Assembly (NCBI GenBank): GCA_030539415.1
Contig: JAUNSE010000016.1
Span: forward strand, 1 to 14,933
Origin: Desulfovibrionaceae bacterium
GTDB lineage: Bacteria; Desulfobacterota; Desulfovibrionia; Desulfovibrionales; Desulfovibrionaceae
Length of the DNA stretch: 14,933 nt
Reading direction: 5' to 3'
Shown here: positions 7,608-14,584 of the stretch, in pieces
How positions within the stretch are numbered: position 1 is the first letter of the stretch
Layout: every line of letters starts with the position of its first letter
Translations under genes and position numbers: made by a program
Notes under the pieces: generated by a model
The model's input: the letters and a program-made list of their open reading frames with translations, nothing else
What the model was told of the DNA's origin: nothing
The model's database searches: none

Positions 7608-7648
7608 GAAAAAGGAACAAGCCAGTCTCAGTTGTCTGAAACCGGCTT
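7608..7648 (-). terminator. strong intrinsic terminator of rplS
   Basis: A 13-bp stem pairs 7619-7631 with 7636-7648 (two G-T wobbles when read on the minus strand) around a 4-nt loop, followed on the minus strand by TTCCTTTTTC. It lies 33 nt after the rplS stop, and its tail runs right into the ribosome-binding site of rnhB. Expression of rnhB-rsmI therefore needs read-through or a promoter I cannot identify. Confidence 0.8.
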
Positions 7649-7681
7649 GTCCGTGAAAATTTGCTGGACCCGAAGGGCTGA

Positions 7682-8029
7682 TTAGTAGTTGTTGCGGGGC
7701 TTGATGCGGGCCGCCTTGCCCTTGAGCTGGCGCAGGTAGTACAGACGGCTGCGACGGACCAGGCCGCGGTTCACAACGTCGATGTGGTCGATGAAGGGGG
7801 AGTTCATCGGGAAGATGCGCTCCACGCCAACGCCTTCGGAAATCTTGCGCACGGTGAAGGTGCCGCCGGTCGTGCCGCGATGAATGCGGATGACGCTGCC
7901 CTGGAAGACCTGAATGCGCGACTTCTCGCCCTCGATGATGCGCAGATGAACCTTGATGGTATCTCCGGAACGGAAGGACGGAATGTCCGTACGCTGGTTT
8001 TCGCTTTCAATTTTGCGAATGATGTCCAT
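7682..8029 (-). CDS. rplS: 50S ribosomal protein L19
   Basis: L19 is a large-subunit protein at the interface with the 30S subunit. The 115-aa sequence is full length for the family and shows its signatures: the N-terminal IPSFRSGDTIKVH segment (about 16-28), QVFQGSVI, TFTVRKIS, VERIFP and the basic C-terminus ending KPRNNY. Start ATG 8029 gives the family-typical MDIIRKIE start, with AGGAG at 8040-8044 (10-nt spacing); an in-frame ATG at 8050 would add seven residues and overlap that Shine-Dalgarno. It is followed by its own terminator and then rnhB. Upstream lies tatD, not the rpsP-rimM-trmD genes that commonly precede rplS. Two inverted repeats lie in the leader. Confidence 0.97.
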   Translation of the reverse strand: MDIIRKIESENQRTDIPSFRSGDTIKVHLRIIEGEKSRIQVFQGSVIRIHRGTTGGTFTVRKISEGVGVERIFPMNSPFIDHIDVVNRGLVRRSRLYYLRQLKGKAARIKPRNNY

Positions 8030-8050
8030 TGTGGGTGTGCTCCTGTACAT

Positions 8051-8091
8051 GGCGTCATGACGCCTGAAATTCTTCGGGTATGACGCCCGAA
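8051..8091 (-). repeat. paired inverted repeats in the rplS leader
   Basis: GGCGTCATGACGCC at 8051-8064 is a perfect 14-bp palindrome. A second inverted repeat pairs TTCGGG (8073-8078) with CCCGAA (8086-8091) around a 7-nt loop. The heptamer TGACGCC occurs at 8058-8064, inverted at 8051-8057, and again at 8081-8087. The pair sits 7 nt upstream of the rplS Shine-Dalgarno on the minus strand, so it could be an operator or an RNA element of the L19 leader. No known ribosomal-protein leader motif is recognised. Confidence 0.5.
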
Positions 8092-8105
8092 TGACAGCAA
8101 TTTGT

Positions 8106-8136
8106 CTGCCGGTTCCGCCGCCGGGCGGGAAGGCAG
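8106..8136 (-). terminator. hairpin after tatD, weak terminator candidate
   Basis: CTGCC/GGCAG (8106-8110 with 8132-8136), TTCC/GGAA (8113-8116 with 8128-8131) and GCC/GGC (8117-8119 with 8124-8126) form a bulged stem 13 nt beyond the tatD stop. Only ACAAATT follows on the minus strand, so termination would be inefficient and rplS may partly depend on read-through from tatD. Confidence 0.4.
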
Positions 8137-8149
8137 GATCGGATATTCC

Positions 8150-8980
8150 TCAGAGCCGGTACAAGGCCTTGGCGTTGTCGCCGCACAGCTTCCACAGTGT
8201 CTCCGGATCCGTGCCGCGGCACTCGGCCATGGTGCGGATGGTGAAGACCGTGTAGGCTGGCTCGTTGCGCGTCCCGCGCCAGGGCATGGGCGAGAGGTAC
8301 GGGCAGTCCGTCTCCATGAGAAGGCGGTTGTCCGGGATGCAGGGCAGCGCCTCCCGGGCCTGAGGATTGTTTTTGAACGTGATTGTGCCTGGAAAGGATA
8401 CGTACCAGTCATTGGCGACAAGACGTTCGGCAAGGCATTTGTCCGCGCCGAAACAATGCCAGACGAGAGGATACCCGGAAAAGCCCTCTTTTTCAAGGAT
8501 CCCGAGCGTCATTTCCTCCGCGTCACGGCAGTGGATTGCGATGGGCATGTCCAGCTCCCTGGCAAGACGCAGCTGCGCCACAAAGGGGGCAGCCTGCTGT
8601 TCGGGCGCTGCGCCACCGGGTTCGGTGCGCGAAAAGTCGAGCCCTATCTCCCCTATGGCGCGGATGCGCGGGTTCTCCGTGACGTGTCTGCGAATGGCAG
8701 CCAGCGTTCTGTCGGAGAAGGTCGCCACATCGTCGGGGTGTACCCCGAGCAGGAAGAAGACTTCCGGGTGGTCGTCAAAGAGGCGCGCGTCTTCGGGGAA
8801 GGTTTCGGGGTTGAGAAAGACATTGGCGATGTGCGCCAGTCCGCAGCGCGCCGCCCTGGCCAGAACCTCCTCCCTGTCCTCGTCAAAGGCCCTGCTGTTC
8901 AGATGAGCATGCGAGTCAATGCCGAAGCGCGGAAGGGCGACAGTCTCTGGATCGGTGCGTACAGTATGCTTTTTGGACAT
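8150..8980 (-). CDS. tatD: TatD-family metal-dependent hydrolase / deoxyribonuclease
   Basis: TatD proteins are TIM-barrel, amidohydrolase-like enzymes with Mg-dependent 3'-5' exonuclease activity on DNA and sometimes RNA. The metal ligands are visible in order: HAH (H24, H26), GEIGLDF at 110-116 (E111), IHCRD at 149-153 (H150), WHCF at 174-177 (H175) and ETDCPYL at 223-229 (D225). Length (276 aa) is typical, though a short polar insert (117-128, RTEPGGAAPEQQ) follows the Glu motif. I choose ATG 8980, with GGAGAG 7 nt upstream; the frame continues to 9196, but that extension is low-quality and overlaps the promoter. It heads the minus-strand block, 120 bp before rplS, and is divergent from the UDP-xylose synthase gene. 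Confidence 0.93.
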   Translation of the reverse strand: MSKKHTVRTDPETVALPRFGIDSHAHLNSRAFDEDREEVLARAARCGLAHIANVFLNPETFPEDARLFDDHPEVFFLLGVHPDDVATFSDRTLAAIRRHVTENPRIRAIGEIGLDFSRTEPGGAAPEQQAAPFVAQLRLARELDMPIAIHCRDAEEMTLGILEKEGFSGYPLVWHCFGADKCLAERLVANDWYVSFPGTITFKNNPQAREALPCIPDNRLLMETDCPYLSPMPWRGTRNEPAYTVFTIRTMAECRGTDPETLWKLCGDNAKALYRL

Positions 8981-9043
8981 GGTCCGTCTCTCCAAAACCT
9001 CCCTGTCGAATCTGCGTCCTGAGGGAGGACAGGCAAGGGAGGA

Positions 9044-9072
9044 AATTTGCTTTACTTCGCCCTGTCTGTCAA
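9044..9072 (-). promoter_or_regulatory. sigma70-type promoter for tatD
   Basis: On the minus strand a perfect -35 TTGACA (9072-9067) is followed after 17 bp by CAAATT (9049-9044), a 3-of-6 match to the -10. Transcription would start near 9037, giving a leader of about 57 nt to ATG 8980. It may also drive rplS by read-through. Confidence 0.6.
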
Positions 9073-9140
9073 GCCTTTTTTTCCTCTTCGAGAGCTCTTC
9101 CGAACCCCGCGGAGGCGGTCTCCGGACGGGAGGCGGCTCC

Positions 9141-9169
9141 TTGAAAGGACAGGCCTTCTTTGCTAGTGT
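9141..9169 (+). promoter_or_regulatory. extended -10 promoter for the UDP-glucuronate decarboxylase gene
   Basis: TTGAAA (9141-9146), 17 bp, then TAGTGT (9164-9169) preceded by TGC (9161-9163), an extended -10 element. It predicts a leader of about 175 nt before ATG 9351. The leader contains a hairpin pairing GCCCGC (9225-9230) with GCGGGC (9244-9249). No known riboswitch signature is seen in 9170-9350. Confidence 0.5.
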
Positions 9170-9350
9170 CCCGCGAAACATCAGGGTTCCGCGCACTGCG
9201 CCTCAGCCTTCGTGACGGCGGTGCGCCCGCGCATGCCGGCGCAGCGGGCCTGATTCACGCGCCCGGGAAACGGCGGAATCCGAACAGATTCAGTGCCAGT
9301 TCATTGTCAATCCTTTGTTCCACCCCTTCGGGGGAAGCGAGATACAGACC

Positions 9351-10322
9351 ATGCAAATGAGCAAACAGCGTAAGAGCATTCTGGTGACAGGCGGTTCAGG
9401 CTTCCTGGGCGCCCACCTCTGCAAGAGGCTTCTTGACGAGGGACATGAGGTCCTCTGCGTGGACAATTTCTTCTCCAGCTCCAGATCGAATGTCGAGGAG
9501 CTGCTCGGCAATCCGCGCTTCGAGCTCATCCGCCACGACATCACCCTGCCTCTCTATGTCGAGGTTCAGGAAATCTACAATCTCGCCTGCCCCGCATCGC
9601 CCATTCACTACCAGCACGACCCCGTGCAGACCATCAAGACCTGCGTGATCGGCGCCACCAACATGCTCGGACTGGCCAAGAGAGTCGGGGCCCGCATCTA
9701 TCAGGCGTCCACCAGCGAGGTCTACGGCGATCCCGAAGTGCATCCGCAGGTGGAGAGCTACTGGGGCCACGTGAACCCCAACGGCATCCGCTCCTGCTAC
9801 GACGAGGGCAAGCGCTGCGCCGAGGCGCTCTTCTTCTCCTACTGGCGCCAGCACCACATTCCCATCAAGGTGGGCCGCATCTTCAACACCTACGGCCCCA
9901 AGATGCACCCCAACGACGGCCGCGTGGTGTCCAACTTCATCATTCAGGCCCTGCTGGGCGAGCCCATCACCATCTACGGCGACGGCAGCCAGACGCGCTC
10001 GTTCTGCTACGTGGACGATCTCATCGAATGCATGGTGCGCTTCATGGCCACGCCCGACGATTTCATCGGCCCCATGAACATGGGCAATCCGGGCGAGTTC
10101 ACCATTCAGGAACTGGCCGAGAAGGTGGTCGACCTCACCGGCAGCTCCTCGAAGATCGTCAACGAGCCTCTGCCCGGCGACGATCCGAAGCAGCGCCGTC
10201 CCAACATCGACCTGGCCAGGGAGAAGGTTGGCTGGGAGCCCAAAGTTCCGCTGGAGGAGGGCTTGCGCAAGACCATCGCCTACTTCGACGGTCTGCTGAA
10301 GTCAGGCTGGACGAGAGCCTAG
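9351..10322 (+). CDS. uxs: UDP-glucuronate decarboxylase (UDP-xylose synthase), extended SDR family
   Basis: This enzyme converts UDP-glucuronate to UDP-xylose with release of CO2 through an NAD-bound 4-keto intermediate, feeding cell-surface polysaccharide synthesis. The 323-aa protein has the Rossmann motif TGGSGFLG at 13-20, the DNFFSSSRSNV loop at 38-48, catalytic TSE at 121-123, and YDEGK with Y150 and K154. IFNTYGPKMHPNDGRVVSNF (177-196) and the C-terminal RRPNIDLA (282-289) are hallmarks that separate UXS from related 4,6-dehydratases and epimerases. Start is ATG 9351, or ATG 9357 two codons later; the ribosome-binding site is weak, with GGGGGA at 9330-9335. It stands alone, divergent from tatD, with no other sugar-nucleotide gene in the window. 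Confidence 0.92.
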   Translation: MQMSKQRKSILVTGGSGFLGAHLCKRLLDEGHEVLCVDNFFSSSRSNVEELLGNPRFELIRHDITLPLYVEVQEIYNLACPASPIHYQHDPVQTIKTCVIGATNMLGLAKRVGARIYQASTSEVYGDPEVHPQVESYWGHVNPNGIRSCYDEGKRCAEALFFSYWRQHHIPIKVGRIFNTYGPKMHPNDGRVVSNFIIQALLGEPITIYGDGSQTRSFCYVDDLIECMVRFMATPDDFIGPMNMGNPGEFTIQELAEKVVDLTGSSSKIVNEPLPGDDPKQRRPNIDLAREKVGWEPKVPLEEGLRKTIAYFDGLLKSGWTRA

Positions 10323-10802
10323 GCGCTGCATCCGCTGCCGACGGGCAGCGCAGTTCAGACCGGCCTGTTGACGAAAAATTTCACATGGAGTAATAACGGA
10401 AGCACTTGGATATGATCCGGCGGGTGCTTTTCCGCCCTGTCCACTGCGGACGGGAAGCGGGGAGCGCCGGCGGCGCGGAACAGGCAGGACCACGCATGGT
10501 CCGCCCGCACACCGGATGCATCATGCTGTATCCTGAGATAGCGGCACAGTGGAAACTAGTGAGGAGCTGACTGAGCAAAACAGTTTATTTGACGCACCGT
10601 CCATCAGACAGACAGTGTCTTGGAGGAACGGCCGGATGACGATTTGAAGGCATGCCGCAGAGCGGACGTGCCGCGGACGAGTTTCGCAGGACCAAGCTTG
10701 ACTCCTCCGCCTGATCGCCAAAAGACCGGGAATTGCAAGACAGCGCCTATAGACTGTTCAGTCAGGTTTGACTTCAACAAGCTATCTATACAGGAGAAGA
10801 CT
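10323..10802 (+). other. 480-bp non-coding gap between uxs and usp
   Basis: No credible gene is seen. It begins with nested inverted repeats right after the uxs stop: GCGCTGC (10323-10329) with GCAGCGC (10345-10351), or GCTGCC (10334-10339) with GGCAGC (10344-10349). These have no T-run, so they are a weak terminator candidate. TTGACG (10368-10373), 17 bp, TAATAA (10391-10396) is a possible promoter, giving either a leader of about 400 nt for usp or an untranslated RNA. A small perfect hairpin lies at 10487-10502. A 52-codon frame at 10412-10570 and the frame running into usp from TTG 10620 look like chance. Confidence 0.45.
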
Positions 10803-11276
10803 ATGAACATCTCCAAGATTTTGTGCGCTGTTGACCTGGCAGAAGATTGTTCTCTGATCGCCAAGTACGCCAACAAGATGGCGAAGGATATGGGCAGCGA
10901 AGTTCTGGTGCTGTATGCGGCTCCCACGCTGAAGCAGTACGTCGGCTTCCACGTCCAGCCCGACACCATCGGCCACTTTGTGGACGAGATAACAACCGCG
11001 GCCCAGGAAAAGATGGACAGCTTCGTTGCGAGCAACTTCACCGATGTGAAGGCCGAGGGCCGCGTGGTCGTCGGCTACGCGTCCGAGGAGATTCTCAGAG
11101 CGTCCGTCAGGGAACAGTGCGATCTCATCATCATGAGCACGCACGGGCGCACTGGACTTGACCGCATCCTCTTCGGCTCTGTTGCCGAGAAGGTCGTGCA
11201 GAAGTCCTCGATTCCTGTTCTGTCTCTCCGCCCCGAGGATCTGGAGAGAATTGAGCGGGAAGAACAGTCCGCGTAA
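10803..11276 (+). CDS. universal stress protein (UspA family)
   Basis: The 157-aa single-domain Usp has the N-terminal strand KILCAVDL at 5-12 and the ATP-binding signature STHG (112-115), nine residues, then GS (125-126), in HGRTGLDRILFGSVAEKV; the usual first glycine is S112. The strand SIPVLSLRP closes the fold at 136-144. Proteins with this signature usually bind ATP and act in stress survival in the cytoplasm, often as dimers. ATG 10803 has AGGAG at 10792-10796, 6 nt upstream. The C-terminus has a short charged tail, LERIEREEQSA. It is monocistronic: a long untranslated gap precedes it and a strong terminator follows it. The family assignment is certain; its specific role is unknown. Confidence 0.94.
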   Translation: MNISKILCAVDLAEDCSLIAKYANKMAKDMGSEVLVLYAAPTLKQYVGFHVQPDTIGHFVDEITTAAQEKMDSFVASNFTDVKAEGRVVVGYASEEILRASVREQCDLIIMSTHGRTGLDRILFGSVAEKVVQKSSIPVLSLRPEDLERIEREEQSA

Positions 11277-11294
11277 ACTTCATTTGCCTATGGG

Positions 11295-11345
11295 TCGGCT
11301 GACGGGGGATCATCCTGTGATCCCCCCGTCGGCCGATGCTTTTTT
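11295..11345 (+). terminator. strong intrinsic terminator between usp and hisC
   Basis: An approximately 18-bp stem pairs 11295-11312 with 11318-11336 (one bulged C, one G-T wobble) around a 5-nt loop. TGC and then six T residues (11340-11345) follow. It is the most stable hairpin I can see in the window and begins 19 nt after the usp stop. The hisC ATG is only 23 nt beyond the T-run. Confidence 0.9.
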
Positions 11346-11368
11346 GTACTAACTGCAAGGGAGTTGTC

Positions 11369-12487
11369 ATGTTTGAAGATGTTGTCCGTCCGGAAATACG
11401 GGCTCTTGAGCCCTATGTTCCGGGACGTTCCATAGACGAGATTCGTCAGCAATACGGGCTTGAGCGCGTTATCAAGATGGCCAGCAATGAGAATCCCCTG
11501 GGCGTCTCCAATTTCGTGAAGGAAGCGCTGGGCCGTCATGCCGACACGGTCTTCCGCTATCCTGCCGGCGGCAATCCCCGCCTGGTGCAGGCTCTGGCCC
11601 GACACTGGAACGTTCCCGCGGAGCGCATCGCTGTGGGCAACGGCTCGGACGAAATCATCGACATGCTGGTGCGCATGCTGTGCACGCCCGGCAGGGACAA
11701 TGTGGTCTGCTTCGAGCCCTGCTTCTCCCTGTATCCCCTGCAGTCCCTGATCCAGGGCGTCGAGCTGCGCAGGGAGCCTGTCAACGCTGACTTCTCCTTC
11801 GACTTCGACAAGCTTCTCTCCCATGTAGACGAGAACACCCGCCTGGTCTTCGTCACCACGCCGGACAATCCCTCCGGCTTCTGCCCCAGGCCCGACGCCG
11901 TGAAGGCGCTGGCCGAGCGTCTGCCCGAGAAATGCCTGCTGGTCATCGACGAGGCCTATATCGACTTCGCTCCCGAGGACGGCGAGACCGAAGCCGACTG
12001 GTCGCTTTTCACGCGCGGCGACCTGCCGGCCAATGCCTGCGTCATCCGCACCTTCTCCAAAAGCTACGGCCTGGCCGGCCTGCGCATAGGCGTGGGCTAT
12101 CTGCCCGAGGAGCTGGCCGGCTACTACTGGCGCGCCCGTCTTCCCTTCTCGGTGAACATTCTGGCCGAAGAGGCCGTGCTGGCCGCCCTGCAGGACACGG
12201 GTTTCCGCAGGTGCACGCTTGAGACCGTGCTCGAGGGACGCCGCCTGCTGACCGCCGAACTTGCCGCCATGGGCTGCAAGGTCTGGCCGAGCCGCGCCAA
12301 CTTCGTCATGTTCCTGCCGCCCGAGCGCTGCCCCGCGAAGAAGCTCTATCAGAGCCTGCTGGCCAGAGGCATCATCGTGCGCGCTCTCGCGAGCTACAGT
12401 CTGCCCGACTATATCCGCGTCAGCGTCGGGAACCGCGAGGAGAACAGACTCTTCCTGGACGAGACCAGAGCCATTCTGGAGGCCTGA
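11369..12487 (+). CDS. hisC: histidinol-phosphate aminotransferase
   Basis: HisC transfers an amino group from glutamate to imidazole acetol phosphate, giving histidinol phosphate in histidine synthesis; many HisC enzymes also act on aromatic amino acids. The 372-aa protein is a fold-type I PLP enzyme with SNENPLG at 39-45, YPAGG at 64-68, NGSDEIID at 91-98, TPDNPSG at 164-170, DEAYIDF at 194-200, and FSKSYGLAGLRIG at 229-241, where K231 binds PLP. Near the C-terminus RANFVMF and IRVSVGN complete the family pattern. ATG 11369 has AGGGAG at 11358-11363, 5 nt upstream. Its TGA overlaps the next ATG by one base (12487), indicating translational coupling to cmk-thiM. No other his gene is present, and no histidine leader peptide is visible. 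Confidence 0.94.
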   Translation: MFEDVVRPEIRALEPYVPGRSIDEIRQQYGLERVIKMASNENPLGVSNFVKEALGRHADTVFRYPAGGNPRLVQALARHWNVPAERIAVGNGSDEIIDMLVRMLCTPGRDNVVCFEPCFSLYPLQSLIQGVELRREPVNADFSFDFDKLLSHVDENTRLVFVTTPDNPSGFCPRPDAVKALAERLPEKCLLVIDEAYIDFAPEDGETEADWSLFTRGDLPANACVIRTFSKSYGLAGLRIGVGYLPEELAGYYWRARLPFSVNILAEEAVLAALQDTGFRRCTLETVLEGRRLLTAELAAMGCKVWPSRANFVMFLPPERCPAKKLYQSLLARGIIVRALASYSLPDYIRVSVGNREENRLFLDETRAILEA

Positions 12488-14010
12488 TGGAAAGCCCTCT
12501 CCGCATAGTCACCCTGGACGGTCCGGCCGGAGTGGGCAAGACCACTCTGGCCAGGCGCACGGCCGATGCCCTGCGCATAGCCTATCTTGACACAGGCGCG
12601 ATGTTCCGCACCCTGGCCCTGCGCCTCGGCGCCGATATCGGAAGCTGCTCGGAGGAGGAGATCCGCAGCAGGGCGAACGCCCTGGTCTTTTCTCTGAGGG
12701 GCACCGGCTCCACCACCACCCTGCTCTGCAACGATGCGGCGGTGGGCGCCGAAATCCGCACCGAGGAAGTGGGTGCCATGGCTTCGCGTCTGGCCGTCAT
12801 TCCGATGATTCGCGAAATTCTGAAGACGGCCCAGCGCCGCCTCGGCGAAAGCACCTCCCTGGTTGTGGAGGGACGAGACATGGGCACGGTCGTCTTCCCC
12901 GGCGCGCGCCACAAGTTCTTTCTCGATGCCACGCCCAGGGTGCGGGCCATGCGCCGCATGAAGGACCTGCAGGCCATGGGGCGGCAGACCGATCTCGCCG
13001 AGCTGGAAAGGCAGATCAGCGAGAGGGACGAGCGTGACAGAAACCGTCCCGTGGCGCCCCTGCGTCCGGCAGACGACGCCGTCCTCATCGACACGTCCGA
13101 AATGACCGTGGACGAGGTTCTGGGCGTCATTCTGGACAGCGTGGCCGGCAGAAGCGCCGGAGCGGCGGAGGAAGAAAGCGTCCCCGCCCTGGCCGGATTC
13201 TGGCAGGCCGTGCAGGAGAAGCGCCCGCTGGTGCACTTCATCACCAACGTGGTCATCGTGAACGACTGCGCCAACGTCACCCTGGCAGCCGGCGCATCGC
13301 CCATCATGGCCGACGCGGCGGAGGAGGTCGGACAGGTCACGGGCATCTGCTCGGCCCTGGTGCTCAACATGGGCACCATCAGCCGCCGCACGGCGCTGAG
13401 CATGCTCCTGGCCGGCAGGGCCGCGAAGGCGGCGGGGCATCCGGTTGTTCTGGATCCGGTGGGCGCCGGCATCTCGGATCTTCGCAATGACACGCTGCGC
13501 CAGATACTGCGGGACGTGCGCCCGGATGTCATCAAGGGCAACATTTCGGAGATGCGTTATCTGGCCGAAGGAACCGGAACTGCCCAGGGCGTTGACGCGG
13601 CGGCAGGCGAGCTCACCGACGAGTCCAATCTCGAGCGGCACGCGAGAATGGCCCAGACCATTGCCGCCAGGCAGAACTGCGTGGCCATCATCACCGGTCC
13701 CATGGATATCGTGGCCGATGCGGACCATGCCTATGCCGTGAGCAACGGCAGTCCGTGGATGGGCCGCATCTCGGGCACCGGCTGCATGACGGCCGCGGTG
13801 CTGGGAGCCTATGCCGGCGCGAACCCGGGAGACAGACTCAATGCCTCTCTGGCCGCCATGGTGGTCATGGGGCTTGCCGGCGAGAGGGCCAGCGCCCGGC
13901 TGCCCGAGGGCGGAGGAAGCGGCACCTATCACATGCTTCTTCTGGACGGCGTCTCCACCCTGGACGGGGCGGCACTCGACGCGGGCCGGCGCGTGCGCCG
14001 GCTGTTCTGA
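12487..14010 (+). CDS. cmk/thiM: fused cytidylate kinase - hydroxyethylthiazole kinase (Cmk-ThiM)
   Basis: One 507-aa frame encodes two complete enzymes. Residues 1-222 are cytidylate kinase, which makes CDP/dCDP from CMP/dCMP: P-loop GPAGVGKT at 12-19, DTGAMFR at 35-41, EGRDMGTVVFP at 128-138 and the arginine-rich SERDERDRNRP at 178-188. Residues about 235-507 are ThiM, a ribokinase-like enzyme that phosphorylates the thiazole alcohol for thiamine salvage: VHFITNVVIVNDCAN at 249-263, GASPIMA at 269-275, VLDPVGAG at 321-328, KGNISE at 350-355 and SGTGC at 429-433, with the usual catalytic C433. The linker (221-234) is short, Ala/Glu/Ser-rich and has no stop. GGAGG at 12478-12482 is 4 nt before the ATG, which overlaps the hisC stop. 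Both domains keep key residues and normal lengths, so both should be active. Confidence 0.93.
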   Translation: MESPLRIVTLDGPAGVGKTTLARRTADALRIAYLDTGAMFRTLALRLGADIGSCSEEEIRSRANALVFSLRGTGSTTTLLCNDAAVGAEIRTEEVGAMASRLAVIPMIREILKTAQRRLGESTSLVVEGRDMGTVVFPGARHKFFLDATPRVRAMRRMKDLQAMGRQTDLAELERQISERDERDRNRPVAPLRPADDAVLIDTSEMTVDEVLGVILDSVAGRSAGAAEEESVPALAGFWQAVQEKRPLVHFITNVVIVNDCANVTLAAGASPIMADAAEEVGQVTGICSALVLNMGTISRRTALSMLLAGRAAKAAGHPVVLDPVGAGISDLRNDTLRQILRDVRPDVIKGNISEMRYLAEGTGTAQGVDAAAGELTDESNLERHARMAQTIAARQNCVAIITGPMDIVADADHAYAVSNGSPWMGRISGTGCMTAAVLGAYAGANPGDRLNASLAAMVVMGLAGERASARLPEGGGSGTYHMLLLDGVSTLDGAALDAGRRVRRLF

Positions 14011-14027
14011 GAGCGGAGGGTGCAGAC

Positions 14028-14531
14028 ATGTCCATAGAGAGAGCCCGTGCCGCGCTGTCCGCCTTCGGCGCCGACGGCCGCATCCTTGAGTTCGAGACAT
14101 CCAGCGCCACAGTGCCCCTGGCCGCGCAGGCTCTTGGCGTCGAGCCGGGCCGCATCGCCAAGACGCTGTCCTACAGGTTGCCGGAGGGAACGGCGCTGAT
14201 TGTGGCTGCCGGAGACGCCCGCGTGGACAACAAGCGCTTCCGCGCCCGCTTCCAGACCAAGGCCAGAATGCTTTCTCCGGAAGAGGCCGTGGAGCGCGTG
14301 GGACATGCCGTGGGCGGAGTGTGTCCCTTCGGCGTGAACGAGGGTGTGAGCATCTGGCTGGACATCTCGCTCAGACGCTTTGCCACGGTTTTTCCCGCCT
14401 GCGGCAGCAGCAACAGCGCCATCGAACTCGACATGGCGGAGCTTGAACGCTTCTCCAACGCCTCCGGATGGGTGGATGTCTGCTCGAACTGGCAGTCCGC
14501 GCCGGCGGAGGAGCGGCCGCAGAACGCATAG
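14028..14531 (+). CDS. YbaK/ProX-type aminoacyl-tRNA deacylase
   Basis: The 167-aa protein matches the YbaK/EbsC/ProX superfamily of trans-editing deacylases that hydrolyse mischarged tRNAs such as Cys-tRNAPro or Ala-tRNAPro. Visible landmarks are RIAKTLSYR at 42-50 (conserved K45), VDNKRFRARF at 66-75, GHAVGGVCPFG at 92-102 and the loop PACGSSNSAIEL at 123-134. The size is normal for the stand-alone form. ATG 14028 has GGAGGG at 14015-14020, 7 nt upstream; the same frame is open back to 13755 inside thiM, but that is a shadow. It starts 17 nt after the cmk-thiM stop, so it is the last gene of the hisC operon, and a strong terminator follows. Its exact tRNA specificity cannot be told from the sequence. 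Confidence 0.9.
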   Translation: MSIERARAALSAFGADGRILEFETSSATVPLAAQALGVEPGRIAKTLSYRLPEGTALIVAAGDARVDNKRFRARFQTKARMLSPEEAVERVGHAVGGVCPFGVNEGVSIWLDISLRRFATVFPACGSSNSAIELDMAELERFSNASGWVDVCSNWQSAPAEERPQNA

Positions 14532-14584
14532 GCTGCAAGCCCTTTCCGCATTGCCTTTGTCGGCATACAGTATTTTGCCCGCGC

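Noticed and set aside
6334..7656. A 440-codon plus-strand frame opposite rsmI and rnhB
   Set aside because: It is a shadow of two confidently identified minus-strand genes and crosses the rplS terminator.
10412..10570. A 52-codon frame in the gap before usp
   Set aside because: There is no good ribosome-binding site or motif and its composition is consistent with chance in GC-rich DNA. It is kept only as something to test in the gap finding.
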